Positions 1 to 9,089 of a stretch of 64,000 nt of DNA are shown piece by piece. The DNA comes from Rhodoferax sp. GTDB taxonomy: Bacteria > Pseudomonadota > Gammaproteobacteria > Burkholderiales > Burkholderiaceae_C. Below the pieces are notes generated by a model. That model ran no database searches and had not been told where the DNA came from. It saw only the letters and a list, made by a program, of their open reading frames with translations. Both the position numbers and the translations under genes were made by a program. Every line of letters starts with the position of its first letter. Position 1 is the first letter of the stretch. The stretch spans positions 186,001 to 250,000 of the forward strand of contig JACKLK010000007.1 in assembly GCA_024236015.1 (NCBI GenBank), read 5' to 3'.

Positions 1-695
1 GCGAGCAGGCACGCACCATCCTCGAGGACGTGACGGCCCAGGTGATCAAGGTCGGCTTCTGCGGCTCGGCCGAGAACCTCAGCGCCATCGCCGAGATCGC
101 CTCCGACTACGCCGACGTGCCGGTCATCGCCTACATGCCGGACCTGTCATGGTGGAACGAGGTGCAGATCGACCTGTACCTCGATGCCTTCCGCGAACTG
201 GTGCTGCCGCAGGCCACGGTGTTGGTCGGAAACCACAGCACGCTGTGGCGCTGGCTGCTGCCGGACTGGAGTTCGGAAAAAAGCCCCGGCCCGCGCGACA
301 TCGCACGCGCCGCCAGCGACAAGGGCGTGCCCTATACCCTCGTGACCGGCATCCTGGCACCCGAGCAACAAATAGAGAACGTGCTCGCCTCGCCCCAGTC
401 CGTGCTCTACAGCGAACGATTCGAGCGCTTCGAGGCCACGTTCGCCGGCGCCGGCGACACCTTGTCGGCGGCATTGGCGGCCCTGCTGGCCAGCGGCAGC
501 GACCTGGCCGAATCGGTCAAGGAAGCGCTGGGCTACCTGGACCGCTGCCTGGACGCGGGCTTCCGGCCCGGCATGGGCCATATCGTTCCGGACCGCCTGT
601 TCTGGGCACAACCCGAGCCCGATCCGGACGAAACCGAACTCGACACCGAAGCCGCCGCACTTTTCGACCTGCCTGCCCATGACACCAAACACTGA
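1..695 (+). CDS. thiD: Hydroxymethylpyrimidine/phosphomethylpyrimidine kinase (5'-truncated)
   Basis: C-terminal part of the cytoplasmic ThiD kinase, which phosphorylates hydroxymethylpyrimidine and its monophosphate for thiamine diphosphate synthesis. The reading frame is open to the window edge (EQARTILEDV precedes the first possible GTG at 30), so the true start lies outside and GTG 30 is only an internal Val codon. The ribokinase/PfkB signature GAGDTLSAALAALLASG near the C-terminus carries the catalytic Asp. About 230 of the usual 260-290 residues are present. The tail after FWAQPEPDPDE is acidic. The stop overlaps the hemL start by 17 bases, so the two are probably co-transcribed; thiD next to hemL is common in Burkholderiales. 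Confidence 0.88.
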   Translation, partial: EQARTILEDVTAQVIKVGFCGSAENLSAIAEIASDYADVPVIAYMPDLSWWNEVQIDLYLDAFRELVLPQATVLVGNHSTLWRWLLPDWSSEKSPGPRDIARAASDKGVPYTLVTGILAPEQQIENVLASPQSVLYSERFERFEATFAGAGDTLSAALAALLASGSDLAESVKEALGYLDRCLDAGFRPGMGHIVPDRLFWAQPEPDPDETELDTEAAALFDLPAHDTKH

Positions 696-1983
696 TACCA
701 ACGACACCTTGTTCGCACGCGCGCAACGCGTCATTCCCGGCGGCGTCAATTCGCCGGTGCGGGCCTTCAAGGCCGTCGGCGGTACGCCGCGTTTCGTCAA
801 GCGTGCACAAGGCGCCTATTTCTGGGACGTCGAAGGCACCCGGTACATCGACTACATCGGCTCCTGGGGGCCGATGATCCTCGGCCACGGCCACCATGCC
901 GTGGTGCAGGCGGTGCAGCAGGCCGTGCTCGAGGGTTTCTCGTACGGCGCGCCGACCGAGCGCGAGGTCGAACTGGCCGAGGCCATCCTGCGCCTGGTGC
1001 CGTCGATGGACATGGTGCGCCTGGTCAGCTCGGGCACCGAAGCGGCGATGAGCGCGATCCGGCTGGCGCGCGGCGCCACCGGCCGGCACAAGCTGATCAA
1101 GTTCGAAGGCTGCTACCACGGCCACGCCGATGCGCTGCTGGTCAAGGCCGGCTCGGGCCTGGCCACCTTCGGCAACCCGACCAGCGCCGGCGTCCCGCCC
1201 GAGGTGGTGCAGCACACGCTGGTGCTCGAATACAACAACGTCGAGCAACTGGAACAAGCCTTCGCGATGCACGGCAAGGAACTGGCCTGCGTGATCATCG
1301 AACCGATCGCCGGAAACATGAATTTTGTCCGCGCCAGTGTCGCTTTCATGCAACGCTGCCGCGAGTTGTGCACCGAATACGGTGCCTTGCTGGCGTTCGA
1401 CGAGGTCATGACCGGTTGCCGGGTGGCGCCGGGAAGTGCCCAAAGTGTCTACGCCCGCCACATCCCGGGCTTCGAACCCGACATGACCATCATGGGCAAG
1501 GTCATCGGCGGCGGCATGCCGCTGGCAGCCTTCGGCGCCAAGCGCGCCGTCATGGAGCAGCTCGCACCGCTGGGCCCGGTCTACCAGGCCGGCACCTTGT
1601 CCGGCAATCCGGTGGCCACGGCCTGCGGGCTGGCCACGCTGGCCGAGATCAGCAAGCCGGGCTTCTTCGAAAACCTCGCTCGCAAATCGGGCGCACTGGT
1701 CGCGGGCCTGACGCAGGCCGCGCGCGAAGCCGGCGTGCCCCTGTGCGGGGACAGCGAAGGCGGCATGTTCGGCTTCTTCCTGCTCGAGCAGTTGCCGCAG
1801 AACTACGGCCAGGTCATGCGCTCGGACAGCGCGCGCTTCAACAAGCTGTTCCACGGCATGTTGTCGCACGGCGTGTATTTCGCGCCGGCACTGTATGAAG
1901 CGGGCTTCGTCAGCGCCGCGCATTCCGACGCCGACATCGAAGAGACCATCGCGGCCGCACGCGCGGTATTCAAGACACTGTAG
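679..1983 (+). CDS. hemL: Glutamate-1-semialdehyde 2,1-aminomutase
   Basis: Converts glutamate-1-semialdehyde to 5-aminolevulinate, the C5-route entry to haem; a cytosolic PLP enzyme of aminotransferase class III. It has 434 residues, normal for the family. The N-terminus RVIPGGVNSPVRAF is typical. The PLP lysine is K274 in IMGKVIGGGMPL. The Asp-containing motif reads FDEVMTGCR, where I recall the usual form as FDEVMTGFR, so Cys replaces a usually aromatic residue. The start overlaps the end of thiD by 17 bases, implying coupled translation. No terminator with a T-run is visible after the stop. Confidence 0.96.
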   Translation: MTPNTDTNDTLFARAQRVIPGGVNSPVRAFKAVGGTPRFVKRAQGAYFWDVEGTRYIDYIGSWGPMILGHGHHAVVQAVQQAVLEGFSYGAPTEREVELAEAILRLVPSMDMVRLVSSGTEAAMSAIRLARGATGRHKLIKFEGCYHGHADALLVKAGSGLATFGNPTSAGVPPEVVQHTLVLEYNNVEQLEQAFAMHGKELACVIIEPIAGNMNFVRASVAFMQRCRELCTEYGALLAFDEVMTGCRVAPGSAQSVYARHIPGFEPDMTIMGKVIGGGMPLAAFGAKRAVMEQLAPLGPVYQAGTLSGNPVATACGLATLAEISKPGFFENLARKSGALVAGLTQAAREAGVPLCGDSEGGMFGFFLLEQLPQNYGQVMRSDSARFNKLFHGMLSHGVYFAPALYEAGFVSAAHSDADIEETIAAARAVFKTL

Positions 1984-2145
1984 AGACCGGCAACGGTACC
2001 CGCGCAGCGACAGCGCCCGCTCGCGCGGACACGACGACGCCGCTGCAGGGCAGGTAGCCTTGTTACCTTTGCCGTGCCCGACCCGGTTCCGCTTTCGCGC
2101 GCTCTGGCGTAGCATGTCCCGGGCATCCCGCCATCGGAGCCCGAC

Positions 2146-2871
2146 ATGAAATCCATCGCCCTGCTGTCTGTCGCCGCCCTGTCCGTTGCCACCGCGGCCG
2201 GCGCGCAGGAGTTCGGCCATGTGCTGTCGAGCACGCCGGTGATCGGCCAGGTCGCATTGCCGCAGCAGGTCTGCCATGACACCACCGTCGTCGTGCCCGG
2301 CCGGCAATCCGGCGCCGGCGCGGCCCTCGGCGCCGTGACCGGCGCCGTCATCGGCAGTACGGTCGGGCAGGGCAACGGCCGCGTGGTGGGCAGCGTGATC
2401 GGCATGGTCGGCGGCGCCGTCATCGGCGATCGGTTGGCGAGCCGGGATGCGGATCAGTTCCAGCAGGTCCGCCAGTGCACCACGCACACCACGTTCGAGA
2501 ACCGGGTGCTGCACTACGACGTGGTGTACGAATATGCCGGCCAACGCTACACGGCGCGGATGCCGCACGATCCGGGGCCGACGGTTCAGGTGCAGGTCAC
2601 GCCGGTGGGCGTCGCGCCGCCGCCGCTGGCGCCCCCGCCGATGGCCGCCATGGCACCGATGCAGACCGCACCGGCCATCACCACCATCCGTTCGACGACC
2701 GAATACCTGCCTTACCGCACACCCGTGTTCGTCGGCCCTATCGTCATCGGTGTGCCGGCACCCGGGCTCTACCCGGCGCCGTACCAGCGGCATCCTCATC
2801 GACGCATGGGAGCCCACCCGTTCGTACCGGAAGCTTCGCCACACGACCGGCGGCCACGCCACTGGCGCTGA
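2146..2871 (+). CDS. Glycine-zipper (2TM) envelope protein with signal peptide
   Basis: 241 residues. A signal peptide (MKSIALLSVAALSVATAAGA, likely cleaved after AGA or AQE) is followed by two Gly-rich hydrophobic segments around residues 60-100 (GAALGAVTGAVIGSTVGQG and VVGSVIGMVGGAVIGDRLA). This is the glycine-zipper 2TM pattern of the 17-kDa surface antigen family, which usually sits in the outer membrane or periplasm. The second half is Pro/Ala-rich and low in complexity, with a basic His/Arg tail. There is no lipobox Cys at the cleavage site, so it is not an obvious lipoprotein. It stands alone between hemL and a small unknown gene; a hexamer TAGCAT about 30 bases upstream may be its -10. 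The specific function is unknown. Confidence 0.8.
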   Translation: MKSIALLSVAALSVATAAGAQEFGHVLSSTPVIGQVALPQQVCHDTTVVVPGRQSGAGAALGAVTGAVIGSTVGQGNGRVVGSVIGMVGGAVIGDRLASRDADQFQQVRQCTTHTTFENRVLHYDVVYEYAGQRYTARMPHDPGPTVQVQVTPVGVAPPPLAPPPMAAMAPMQTAPAITTIRSTTEYLPYRTPVFVGPIVIGVPAPGLYPAPYQRHPHRRMGAHPFVPEASPHDRRPRHWR

Positions 2872-3077
2872 CGAACCGGGGGCCGCTGCCCGCCCTCGCG
2901 CGCGACCGGCCCCTGGCAACGGCGACACCGGCGCGCGGACCGCCCGGGCCCGACGCCGGGCAGGGGAAGCTGCGCAGCAGTCCCACCGTCTGACGGGGCG
3001 TTGTCCGATGGCCGGCCGCTTGTCGGCGAATCACACTGGGACCTTCCGAGTCGAACCATTCACCGCGAGGAAGCACC

Positions 3078-3338
3078 ATGACCGATTCCGACAAGACAGC
3101 GCAGATGTCCACGACGCCGCCCGCCGAGGGGTCATTGCGACGGCGTTGGCCCTTTCCGGCCGGAGACCATCAGGCCGCCTCCCGGGACGCCGGCCCCACG
3201 CCCCAGCGCGTCAGCGAGTCCGGCGCCGTGCTGGGTCGACCCGGCAAGGAATTCGGTGCCTATGGCATGGTCAAGGGCGAACGTGACGACCAGACGCCGT
3301 CCGACCGCGAGCGCAGGATCCGGGGCGTGAAACCTTAG
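3078..3338 (+). CDS. Small hydrophilic protein of unknown function
   Basis: 86 residues, not recognised. It is Arg/Asp/Pro-rich with no signal peptide or membrane segment. The C-terminal part (GRPGKEFGAYGMVKGERDDQ) looks like a short conserved motif rather than random shadow sequence. A Shine-Dalgarno-like GAGGAAG lies 4-10 bases before the ATG. It is convergent with purH, with 55 bases between the stops. The opposite strand here is not a known gene, so this is the better candidate, but the support is only the ribosome binding site and an open frame. Confidence 0.5.
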   Translation: MTDSDKTAQMSTTPPAEGSLRRRWPFPAGDHQAASRDAGPTPQRVSESGAVLGRPGKEFGAYGMVKGERDDQTPSDRERRIRGVKP

Positions 3339-3393
3339 GCGCCGCGCACCGACGGCTCAAGCCCCCGCCGGCCGGGGCCGCGCAGGGGTTCCA

Positions 3394-4968
3394 TCAATGC
3401 CGGAAGTGGCGCACGCCCGAGAACACCATGGCCACGTCGCGTTCGTTCGCGGCGGCGATCACCTCGTCGTCGCGCATGCTGCCGCCGGGCTGGATGACGC
3501 AGCTGGCGCCGGCATCGACGACCACGTCCAGGCCGTCGCGGAACGGGAAGAACGCATCGCTGGCCACGACGGTGTCCTTCAGGCTCAGGCCCGCATGCTG
3601 GGCCTTGATGCTGGCGATGCGTGCCGAATCCAGCCGGCTCATCTGCCCGGCGCCGACACCCATGGTCATGCCGCCGGCACAGAAGACGATGGCGTTGGAC
3701 TTCACGAACTTGGCGACCTTCCAGGCAAACAGCAGGTCCTGCAACTGCGCCGGTGTCGGCTGGCGTCTGGACACGACCTTCAGGTCGGCCAGCGCCAACT
3801 CATGGTTGTCCGCCGTCTGCAGCAGGATGCCCGAGCCGACCCGTTTCATGTCGACCGCGTTCTGGCCGCGGTCCCAGGCACTGGCGCCGCCCGGGGGCAG
3901 GGAGATGCGCAACACACGCACATTGGGCTTGCCCTTGAGGATGGCCATCGCGTCGTCGGAGAACTCCGGCGCGATCAGGACCTCGACGAACTGCTTGGCC
4001 ACGGCCTCGGCCGTGGCGCCGTCCACGCGGCTGTTGAATGCGATGATGCCGCCGAAGGCCGAGGTCGGATCGGTCTGGAAGGCCTTGGAATAGGCCTGCG
4101 ACGCGCTGTCGCCGACCGCGACGCCGCAGGGGTTGGCATGCTTGACGATGACGCAGGCGTTGTCGGTAAAGCTCTTGACGCACTCCCAGGCCGCGTCGGC
4201 GTCGGCGATGTTGTTGTAGCTCAGCTCCTTGCCCTGCAACTGCTCGGCACTGGCCAGCGAACCCGGCGCCGGATACAGGTCGCGGTAATACGCGGCCTGC
4301 TGGTGCGGGTTCTCGCCATACCGCAGGTCCTGCAGCTTGACGAAACGTCCGTTGGTCTGCCCCGGGAACACGGCATGGCTGCCGTCGGGCTGGATGCGCG
4401 AGAGATAGTCGCTGATCGCGCCGTCGTACTGGCTGATGCGGTTGAACGCGGCCACCGACAACGCGAACCGGGTCTTCTCGGACACCGCGCCGTGCGCGCG
4501 CAACTCGTCCAGCACGCCCGCATATTGCGCCGCGTCGGTCAGCACCGCGACATCCTTCCAGTTCTTGGCTGCGCTGCGCACCATGGCCGGGCCACCGATG
4601 TCGATGTTCTCGATCGCGTCCTCCAGCGTGCAGCCCGGCTTGGCCACGGTGGCCTCGAACGGATACAGGTTGACGACCAGGATGTCGATGGTGCCGATGC
4701 CGTAGGCACTGAGCGACTCCATGTGGGCCGGCACGTCGCGCCGCGCCAGCAGGCCGCCGTGCACCATCGGGTGCAGGGTCTTGACCCGTCCGTCGAGCAT
4801 CTCGGGGAAACCGGTGAGCTCGGCCACTTCCTGCACGGCCAGGCCACTGGAGGCGAGCAGGGTCGCGGTGCCGCCGGTGGACACCAGCTCCACGCCCAGC
4901 GCCTGCAGCGCGGTGGCGAATTCAACGATGCCGGACTTGTCCGATACGGAAATCAGGGCCTTGGTCAC
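3394..4968 (-). CDS. purH: Bifunctional AICAR transformylase / IMP cyclohydrolase
   Basis: Catalyses the last two steps of purine synthesis, formylation of AICAR and ring closure to IMP, in the cytoplasm. It has 524 residues from the GTG at 4968 (TKALISVSDKSGIVEFA follows), matching the family; the longer upstream open frame lacks homology and runs through fis. The N-terminal MGS-like cyclohydrolase domain covers roughly residues 1-150. The transformylase domain contains the catalytic Lys-His pair in VKHANPCG near residue 275. It is third in a dusB-fis-purH operon, with a 41-base gap after fis. Confidence 0.96.
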   Translation of the reverse strand: MTKALISVSDKSGIVEFATALQALGVELVSTGGTATLLASSGLAVQEVAELTGFPEMLDGRVKTLHPMVHGGLLARRDVPAHMESLSAYGIGTIDILVVNLYPFEATVAKPGCTLEDAIENIDIGGPAMVRSAAKNWKDVAVLTDAAQYAGVLDELRAHGAVSEKTRFALSVAAFNRISQYDGAISDYLSRIQPDGSHAVFPGQTNGRFVKLQDLRYGENPHQQAAYYRDLYPAPGSLASAEQLQGKELSYNNIADADAAWECVKSFTDNACVIVKHANPCGVAVGDSASQAYSKAFQTDPTSAFGGIIAFNSRVDGATAEAVAKQFVEVLIAPEFSDDAMAILKGKPNVRVLRISLPPGGASAWDRGQNAVDMKRVGSGILLQTADNHELALADLKVVSRRQPTPAQLQDLLFAWKVAKFVKSNAIVFCAGGMTMGVGAGQMSRLDSARIASIKAQHAGLSLKDTVVASDAFFPFRDGLDVVVDAGASCVIQPGGSMRDDEVIAAANERDVAMVFSGVRHFRH

Positions 4969-5009
4969 AATCGGTCTTTCAATCGGGTTGGGGGTCGGCG
5001 GGATGCCGT

Positions 5010-5246
5010 TCAACCGAGCAGCTTGTGCTCGATCAGCTTCTTGCGCAGCGTGTTGCGGTTCAGGCCCAGCCACTGCGCGGCGCGCGACTGGTTGTGGTCC
5101 GCATGTTGCATGACGACCTCGAGCAGCGGCTTCTCGACCACCCGCACCATCATGTCGTACATGCCATCGGGCTCGGTTCCGCGCAGGTCCCGGAAATAAC
5201 CTTCCAGGCTGGCGCGCACGCATTCCTCGATGTGTTTCTTGCTCAT
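5010..5246 (-). CDS. fis: Fis-family nucleoid/transcription factor
   Basis: 78 residues, somewhat shorter than the 98 of enterobacterial Fis, as usual in betaproteobacteria. The C-terminal helix-turn-helix (QSRAAQWLGLNRNTLRKKL) is the classic Fis/NtrC-type DNA-binding segment. The N-terminal half (PLLEVVMQHADHNQ) forms the dimerisation helices. Its ATG overlaps the dusB stop by one base (TGATG), so it is translationally coupled to dusB, an arrangement known from E. coli. It is expected to bind DNA as a dimer and act as a global regulator; targets cannot be read from here. Confidence 0.93.
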   Translation of the reverse strand: MSKKHIEECVRASLEGYFRDLRGTEPDGMYDMMVRVVEKPLLEVVMQHADHNQSRAAQWLGLNRNTLRKKLIEHKLLG

Positions 5247-6295
5247 CAGGCTGTCTCCACGGATGACATCATTGCCGCGTCACCGGTGTCGGGCGCGATC
5301 TGCGGCAACCGGTCCATGGTTGCCCCCAGGTTGTCGAAATAGGCCGCCACCGCGGCCAGCTGCGACTCGGTGTCCGTCAATCGGTTCATCGCGTCGCGGA
5401 ACGGTTCGCCGCCGGGCAGCTGGCGCACGTACCAGCCGATGTGCTTGCGCGCACTGAGCACGCCGATGTGCTCGCCGTACAAGGCATAGTGGTCCTGCAG
5501 ATGCTCGAGCAACAGCCGGCGCACCTCGGCCACCAGGGGCGGGGCCAGCAGCTCGCCGGTTTCCAGGAAATGCGCGATCTCGCGGAAGATCCATGGCCGG
5601 CCCTGCGCCGCGCGCCCGATCATCACGGCGTCGGCACCGGTGGCGTGCAACACGGCACGGGCCTGCTGCGGGGTCGTGATGTCGCCGTTGGCCACGACCG
5701 GAATCCGCACGGCGGCCTTGACCGCCGTGACGGTCTCGTATTCGGCCGCACCCTTGTAGCCCTGCTCGCGGGTACGGCCATGGATGGCCAGCATCTGCAC
5801 GCCAGCCCCTTCCGCATCGCGTGCGATGCGCACGGCGTTGCGATGCGCCTGGCACCAGCCGGTGCGCATCTTCAGCGTGACCGGCACGCCGCGTGGCGCG
5901 CAGACCGCCACCACGGCCTCGACGATGGACAGGGCCAGCGCCTCGTCCTGCATCAGGGCCGATCCCGCCCACTTGTTGCAGACCTTCTTGGCCGGGCAAC
6001 CCATGTTGATGTCGATGATCTGGGCCCCGCGGTCGACGTTGTAGGCGGCCGCATCGGCCATCATCTGCGCATCGGTGCCGGCGATCTGCACCGCGATCGG
6101 GCCCGGTTCGCCCTCGTGGTTGGCGCGCCGCGCGGTCTTGAGCGAGCGGAACAGGTCGGGGCGGGAGGTCACCATCTCGCTGACCGCATGGCCGGCGCCC
6201 AGGCGCCGGCAGAGCTGGCGAAACGGACGATCGGTCACGCCCGCCATGGGGGCCACCATGAGCGCGTTGGCAAGGACGTAGGGACCGATCTGCAT
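5246..6295 (-). CDS. dusB: tRNA-dihydrouridine synthase B
   Basis: FMN-dependent reductase that converts specific D-loop uridines of tRNA to dihydrouridine. It has 349 residues from the ATG at 6295; the 22 codons of open frame upstream do not resemble the family. N-terminal PYVLANALMVAPMAGVTDRPF starts the TIM barrel. The motif DINMGCPAKKVCNKWAG contains the catalytic Cys. The C-terminal part forms the helical tRNA-binding domain. First gene of dusB-fis-purH; its stop overlaps the fis start by one base. The 153 bases up to the divergent YqaA-type gene hold the promoters of both. Confidence 0.95.
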   Translation of the reverse strand: MQIGPYVLANALMVAPMAGVTDRPFRQLCRRLGAGHAVSEMVTSRPDLFRSLKTARRANHEGEPGPIAVQIAGTDAQMMADAAAYNVDRGAQIIDINMGCPAKKVCNKWAGSALMQDEALALSIVEAVVAVCAPRGVPVTLKMRTGWCQAHRNAVRIARDAEGAGVQMLAIHGRTREQGYKGAAEYETVTAVKAAVRIPVVANGDITTPQQARAVLHATGADAVMIGRAAQGRPWIFREIAHFLETGELLAPPLVAEVRRLLLEHLQDHYALYGEHIGVLSARKHIGWYVRQLPGGEPFRDAMNRLTDTESQLAAVAAYFDNLGATMDRLPQIAPDTGDAAMMSSVETA

Positions 6296-6448
6296 GGACT
6301 CGGGCAACAGCAGGACAGATATTCTGGAACAGACGAGGGGGGTTGGCGCAGACGCGCGCACCGATTCTAACTGCCCAAAATTTCAGCAATTGAAATCGGG
6401 CCGCCGCCGCCGCGGGGCATGGGCCGGCTCCCTATACTCGGGCCACCG

Positions 6449-6928
6449 ATGCACGCCTGGATTGACCACCTGATCACGTTGCTGGCGCTGCCGCAATACG
6501 GCCTGAGCACGGTCTTCGTGGTCTCCTTCGTGTCGGCCACGTTGTTGCCGATGGGCTCGGAGCCCGCGGTGTTCGGGCTGGTCAAGATCAACCCCGGCCT
6601 GTTCTGGCCCGCGGTGCTGGTGGCGACGGCCGGCAACACGCTCGGCGGCGCCGTGACCTGGGCCATGGGACTGGGCACCCACCAGCTGGTGGACAAGGTG
6701 CGGCATTCGAGCTCCCATGTGCGGGCACTGCGCTGGCTCGAGCGGCTCGGCCCCAAGGCCTGCCTGTTGTCCTGGCTGCCGGTCGTGGGCGATCCGCTGT
6801 GCGCCGTCGCCGGCTGGTTGCGCATGCCGTTCTGGAGCTGCCTGCTGTACATGGCCATCGGCAAGTTCCTGCGGTATGCCACGATGACGGCCGCGTTGTT
6901 GTGGTTCTTCCCCGGCAGCATGCACTGA
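6449..6928 (+). CDS. YqaA/DedA-like small integral membrane protein
   Basis: 159 residues from the ATG at 6449 (MHAWIDHLITLLALPQYG). The in-frame start at 6419 would add residues without family support. It resembles the YqaA branch of the DedA/SNARE-associated membrane family: a conserved acidic/Gly segment SATLLPMGSEPAVFG, NTLGGAVTWAMG, and an Arg-containing re-entrant region RLGPKACLLSWLPVVGDPLC. About four hydrophobic stretches. Probably an inner-membrane protein; DedA relatives affect lipid flipping or membrane potential, but the substrate is unknown. A TATACT hexamer lies 10 bases before the ATG, so the mRNA has a very short or no leader. Confidence 0.85.
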   Translation: MHAWIDHLITLLALPQYGLSTVFVVSFVSATLLPMGSEPAVFGLVKINPGLFWPAVLVATAGNTLGGAVTWAMGLGTHQLVDKVRHSSSHVRALRWLERLGPKACLLSWLPVVGDPLCAVAGWLRMPFWSCLLYMAIGKFLRYATMTAALLWFFPGSMH

Positions 6929-6986
6929 TCCGGTGCCACCATGCAGGAAATGCATGGGCACCCGGGCGCGAACGCATAATCCGGGC

Positions 6987-8000
6987 ATGGAAACCAAATG
7001 GCTCGAGGATTTTGTCAGCCTGGCCGAAACCCGCAGTTTCAGCCGCTCGGCGCAGCTGCGGCATGTGACCCAGCCCGCGTTCTCGCGCCGCATCCAGTCG
7101 CTCGAAGCCTGGGCCGGCAGCGACCTCGTCGATCGCAGCTCCTACCCGACCCGGCTGACGCCCGCCGGCGAGACCTTGTACGACCAGTCGCTGGAGATCC
7201 TGCAGGCCTTGCAGAGCACGCGCGCCATGTTGCGCAGCCATCGCTCGAGCGCCCATGACGTGGTCGAATTCGCGGTTCCCCATACGCTGGCGTTCACGTT
7301 CTTCCCGGCCTGGGTGTCGGACCTGCGCGACAAGTTCGGCCCGGTCAAGAGCCGCCTGATCGCACTCAACGTGCACGATGCGGTGCTGCGCCTGGTCGAA
7401 GGCAGCTGCGACGTGCTGATCGCCTACCACCACAGTTCGCATCCGTTCCAGCTCGACCCGCAACGTTATGCGATGGCCAGCCTGGGCGAGGAGGTCATTG
7501 CGCCGTACAGCAAGCCCGACGCCGACGGCGAACCCCTGTTCACGTTGCCCGGCCGGGCCGGCCAGCCCCTGCCCTATCTCGGTTATGCACCGGGCGCCTA
7601 CCTGGGCCAGATGGTCGACCTCATCCTGAAGCAGTCGACGATTCCGGTGCACTTCGACCGGGTCTACGAGACCGACATGGCCGAAGGCCTCAAGGCCATG
7701 GCACTGGAAGGCCACGGTGTCGCTTTCCTGCCCTACAGCGCCGTGAAGAAGGAGTTGCGCTCGCGCCGCCTGGTCAGCGCCCTGCCCGCCGAGATGAGCG
7801 CGCTGAAGATCACGATGGACGTGCGCGCCTATCGCGAACGCCCTGCCAGCCCCGACAATGGCCGAGCGCCCCATGGCGGCGCCAAGCCCGTGGTCGCCAC
7901 CAACGGCAAGGCGCGCGGCAGTGCCACCAAGGGCACGGCCGCCGCATTGTGGGACTACCTCGAAAACCTGTCCCGCCCCCCTCGAACCCAGACGACCTGA
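6987..8000 (+). CDS. LysR-family transcriptional regulator
   Basis: 337 residues from the ATG at 6987. The N-terminal winged helix-turn-helix (METKWLEDFVSLAETRSF; RSAQLRHVTQPAFSRRIQSLE) is textbook LysR. The middle and C-terminal part form the periplasmic-binding-like effector domain (VLRLVEGSCDVLIAY; MALEGHGVAFLPYSAVKKEL). Near residues 285-315 a Gly/Ala/Lys-rich stretch (NGRAPHGGAKPVVATNGKA) adds low-complexity length. It lies directly before pyrC (3-base gap) in the same direction, so it may be co-transcribed, but LysR proteins often act on divergent or distant genes and no effector can be named. A CATAAT hexamer sits 6 bases before the start codon. Confidence 0.93.
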   Translation: METKWLEDFVSLAETRSFSRSAQLRHVTQPAFSRRIQSLEAWAGSDLVDRSSYPTRLTPAGETLYDQSLEILQALQSTRAMLRSHRSSAHDVVEFAVPHTLAFTFFPAWVSDLRDKFGPVKSRLIALNVHDAVLRLVEGSCDVLIAYHHSSHPFQLDPQRYAMASLGEEVIAPYSKPDADGEPLFTLPGRAGQPLPYLGYAPGAYLGQMVDLILKQSTIPVHFDRVYETDMAEGLKAMALEGHGVAFLPYSAVKKELRSRRLVSALPAEMSALKITMDVRAYRERPASPDNGRAPHGGAKPVVATNGKARGSATKGTAAALWDYLENLSRPPRTQTT

Positions 8001-8003
8001 CGC

Positions 8004-9089
8004 ATGCCCGCAAGCCAACCGAATCAAGCCGCCTCCGACCGCATCCACATCACCCGCCCCGACGACTGGCACCTGCATGTGCGCGACGGACAGGCACTGG
8101 ACACCGTCGTGCCGCACACCGCGGCACAGTTCGCCCGCGCCATCATCATGCCCAACCTCAAGCCGCCGGTCACGACGGTGGAGCAGGCGCTGGACTATGC
8201 GGCGCGCATCCGCGCCGCGGTGCCGACCGGCAATCCGTTCACGCCGTTGATGACGCTGTACCTGACCGACCGGATTGCGCCGCAGGAGATCCGCCGTGCC
8301 AGCGCGACCCGCAGCACCGGGCTGGGCGACATGGTCGTGGCGGCCAAGCTGTATCCGGCCGGTGCCACCACCAACAGCGACGCCGGCGTGACCGACATCC
8401 GGCTGATCTACCCGGTGCTCGAGGCGATGCAGAAGGAAGGCCTGCTGCTGCTGGTGCATGGCGAGGTCACCTCGCCCGACATCGACCTGTTCGACCGCGA
8501 GGCGGTGTTCATCGACCAGCAGCTGATACCGCTGCGCCGCGACTTCCCGGAACTGCGCATCGTGATGGAACACATCACGACGAAGGAAGCCGCCCAATAC
8601 ATCGCCGAGGCCGGCCCGCACACGGCGGCAACGATCACGGCGCACCACCTGCTGTTCAACCGCAACGCGATCTTCACCGGCGGCATCCGGCCGCACTACT
8701 ACTGCCTGCCGGTGCTCAAGCGCGAAGTCCACCGCCAGGCGCTGGTCGCCGCAGCCACCAGCGGCGACCCGCATTTCTTCCTGGGCACCGACAGCGCGCC
8801 GCACCCGGCCCACCTGAAGGAACATGCCAGCGGCTGCGCCGGTTGTTATACGGCGCATGCGGCGCTGGAGATGTACGCCCAGGCCTTCGACGAGACCGGC
8901 GCGCTGGACCGGCTGGAGGCGTTCGCGAGTTTCCACGGGCCGGACTTCTACCGCCTGCCGCGCAACAGCGGCAGCGTCACGCTCGAGCGCCGCGCCTGGC
9001 AGGCACCCCAGGCCTATCCGTTCGGCGATGCCGAACTCAAGCCCTTGCTGGGCGGGGAACTGCTGCCGTGGAAGCTGCTGGACCGCTGA
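8004..9089 (+). CDS. pyrC: Dihydroorotase (class II, PyrC type)
   Basis: Zinc amidohydrolase that cyclises N-carbamoyl-aspartate to dihydroorotate in pyrimidine synthesis. It has 361 residues, in the range of the homodimeric PyrC family. It shows the metal-binding DDWHLHVRDG, the carbamylated-Lys region VVAAKLYPAGATTNSDAGV, the His motifs LLLVHGEVTS and EHITTKEA, and the catalytic Asp in FLGTDSAPHPAHLKE. It starts 3 bases after the LysR stop, and its end overlaps the likely GTG start of the DUF3025 gene by 22 bases. Confidence 0.96.
   Translation: MPASQPNQAASDRIHITRPDDWHLHVRDGQALDTVVPHTAAQFARAIIMPNLKPPVTTVEQALDYAARIRAAVPTGNPFTPLMTLYLTDRIAPQEIRRASATRSTGLGDMVVAAKLYPAGATTNSDAGVTDIRLIYPVLEAMQKEGLLLLVHGEVTSPDIDLFDREAVFIDQQLIPLRRDFPELRIVMEHITTKEAAQYIAEAGPHTAATITAHHLLFNRNAIFTGGIRPHYYCLPVLKREVHRQALVAAATSGDPHFFLGTDSAPHPAHLKEHASGCAGCYTAHAALEMYAQAFDETGALDRLEAFASFHGPDFYRLPRNSGSVTLERRAWQAPQAYPFGDAELKPLLGGELLPWKLLDR

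Noticed and set aside
517..2928. 803-codon open frame on the minus strand across hemL and the glycine-zipper gene
   Set aside because: His/Arg/Gly/Ala-rich translation typical of the antisense of GC-rich genes; hemL on the plus strand is certain.
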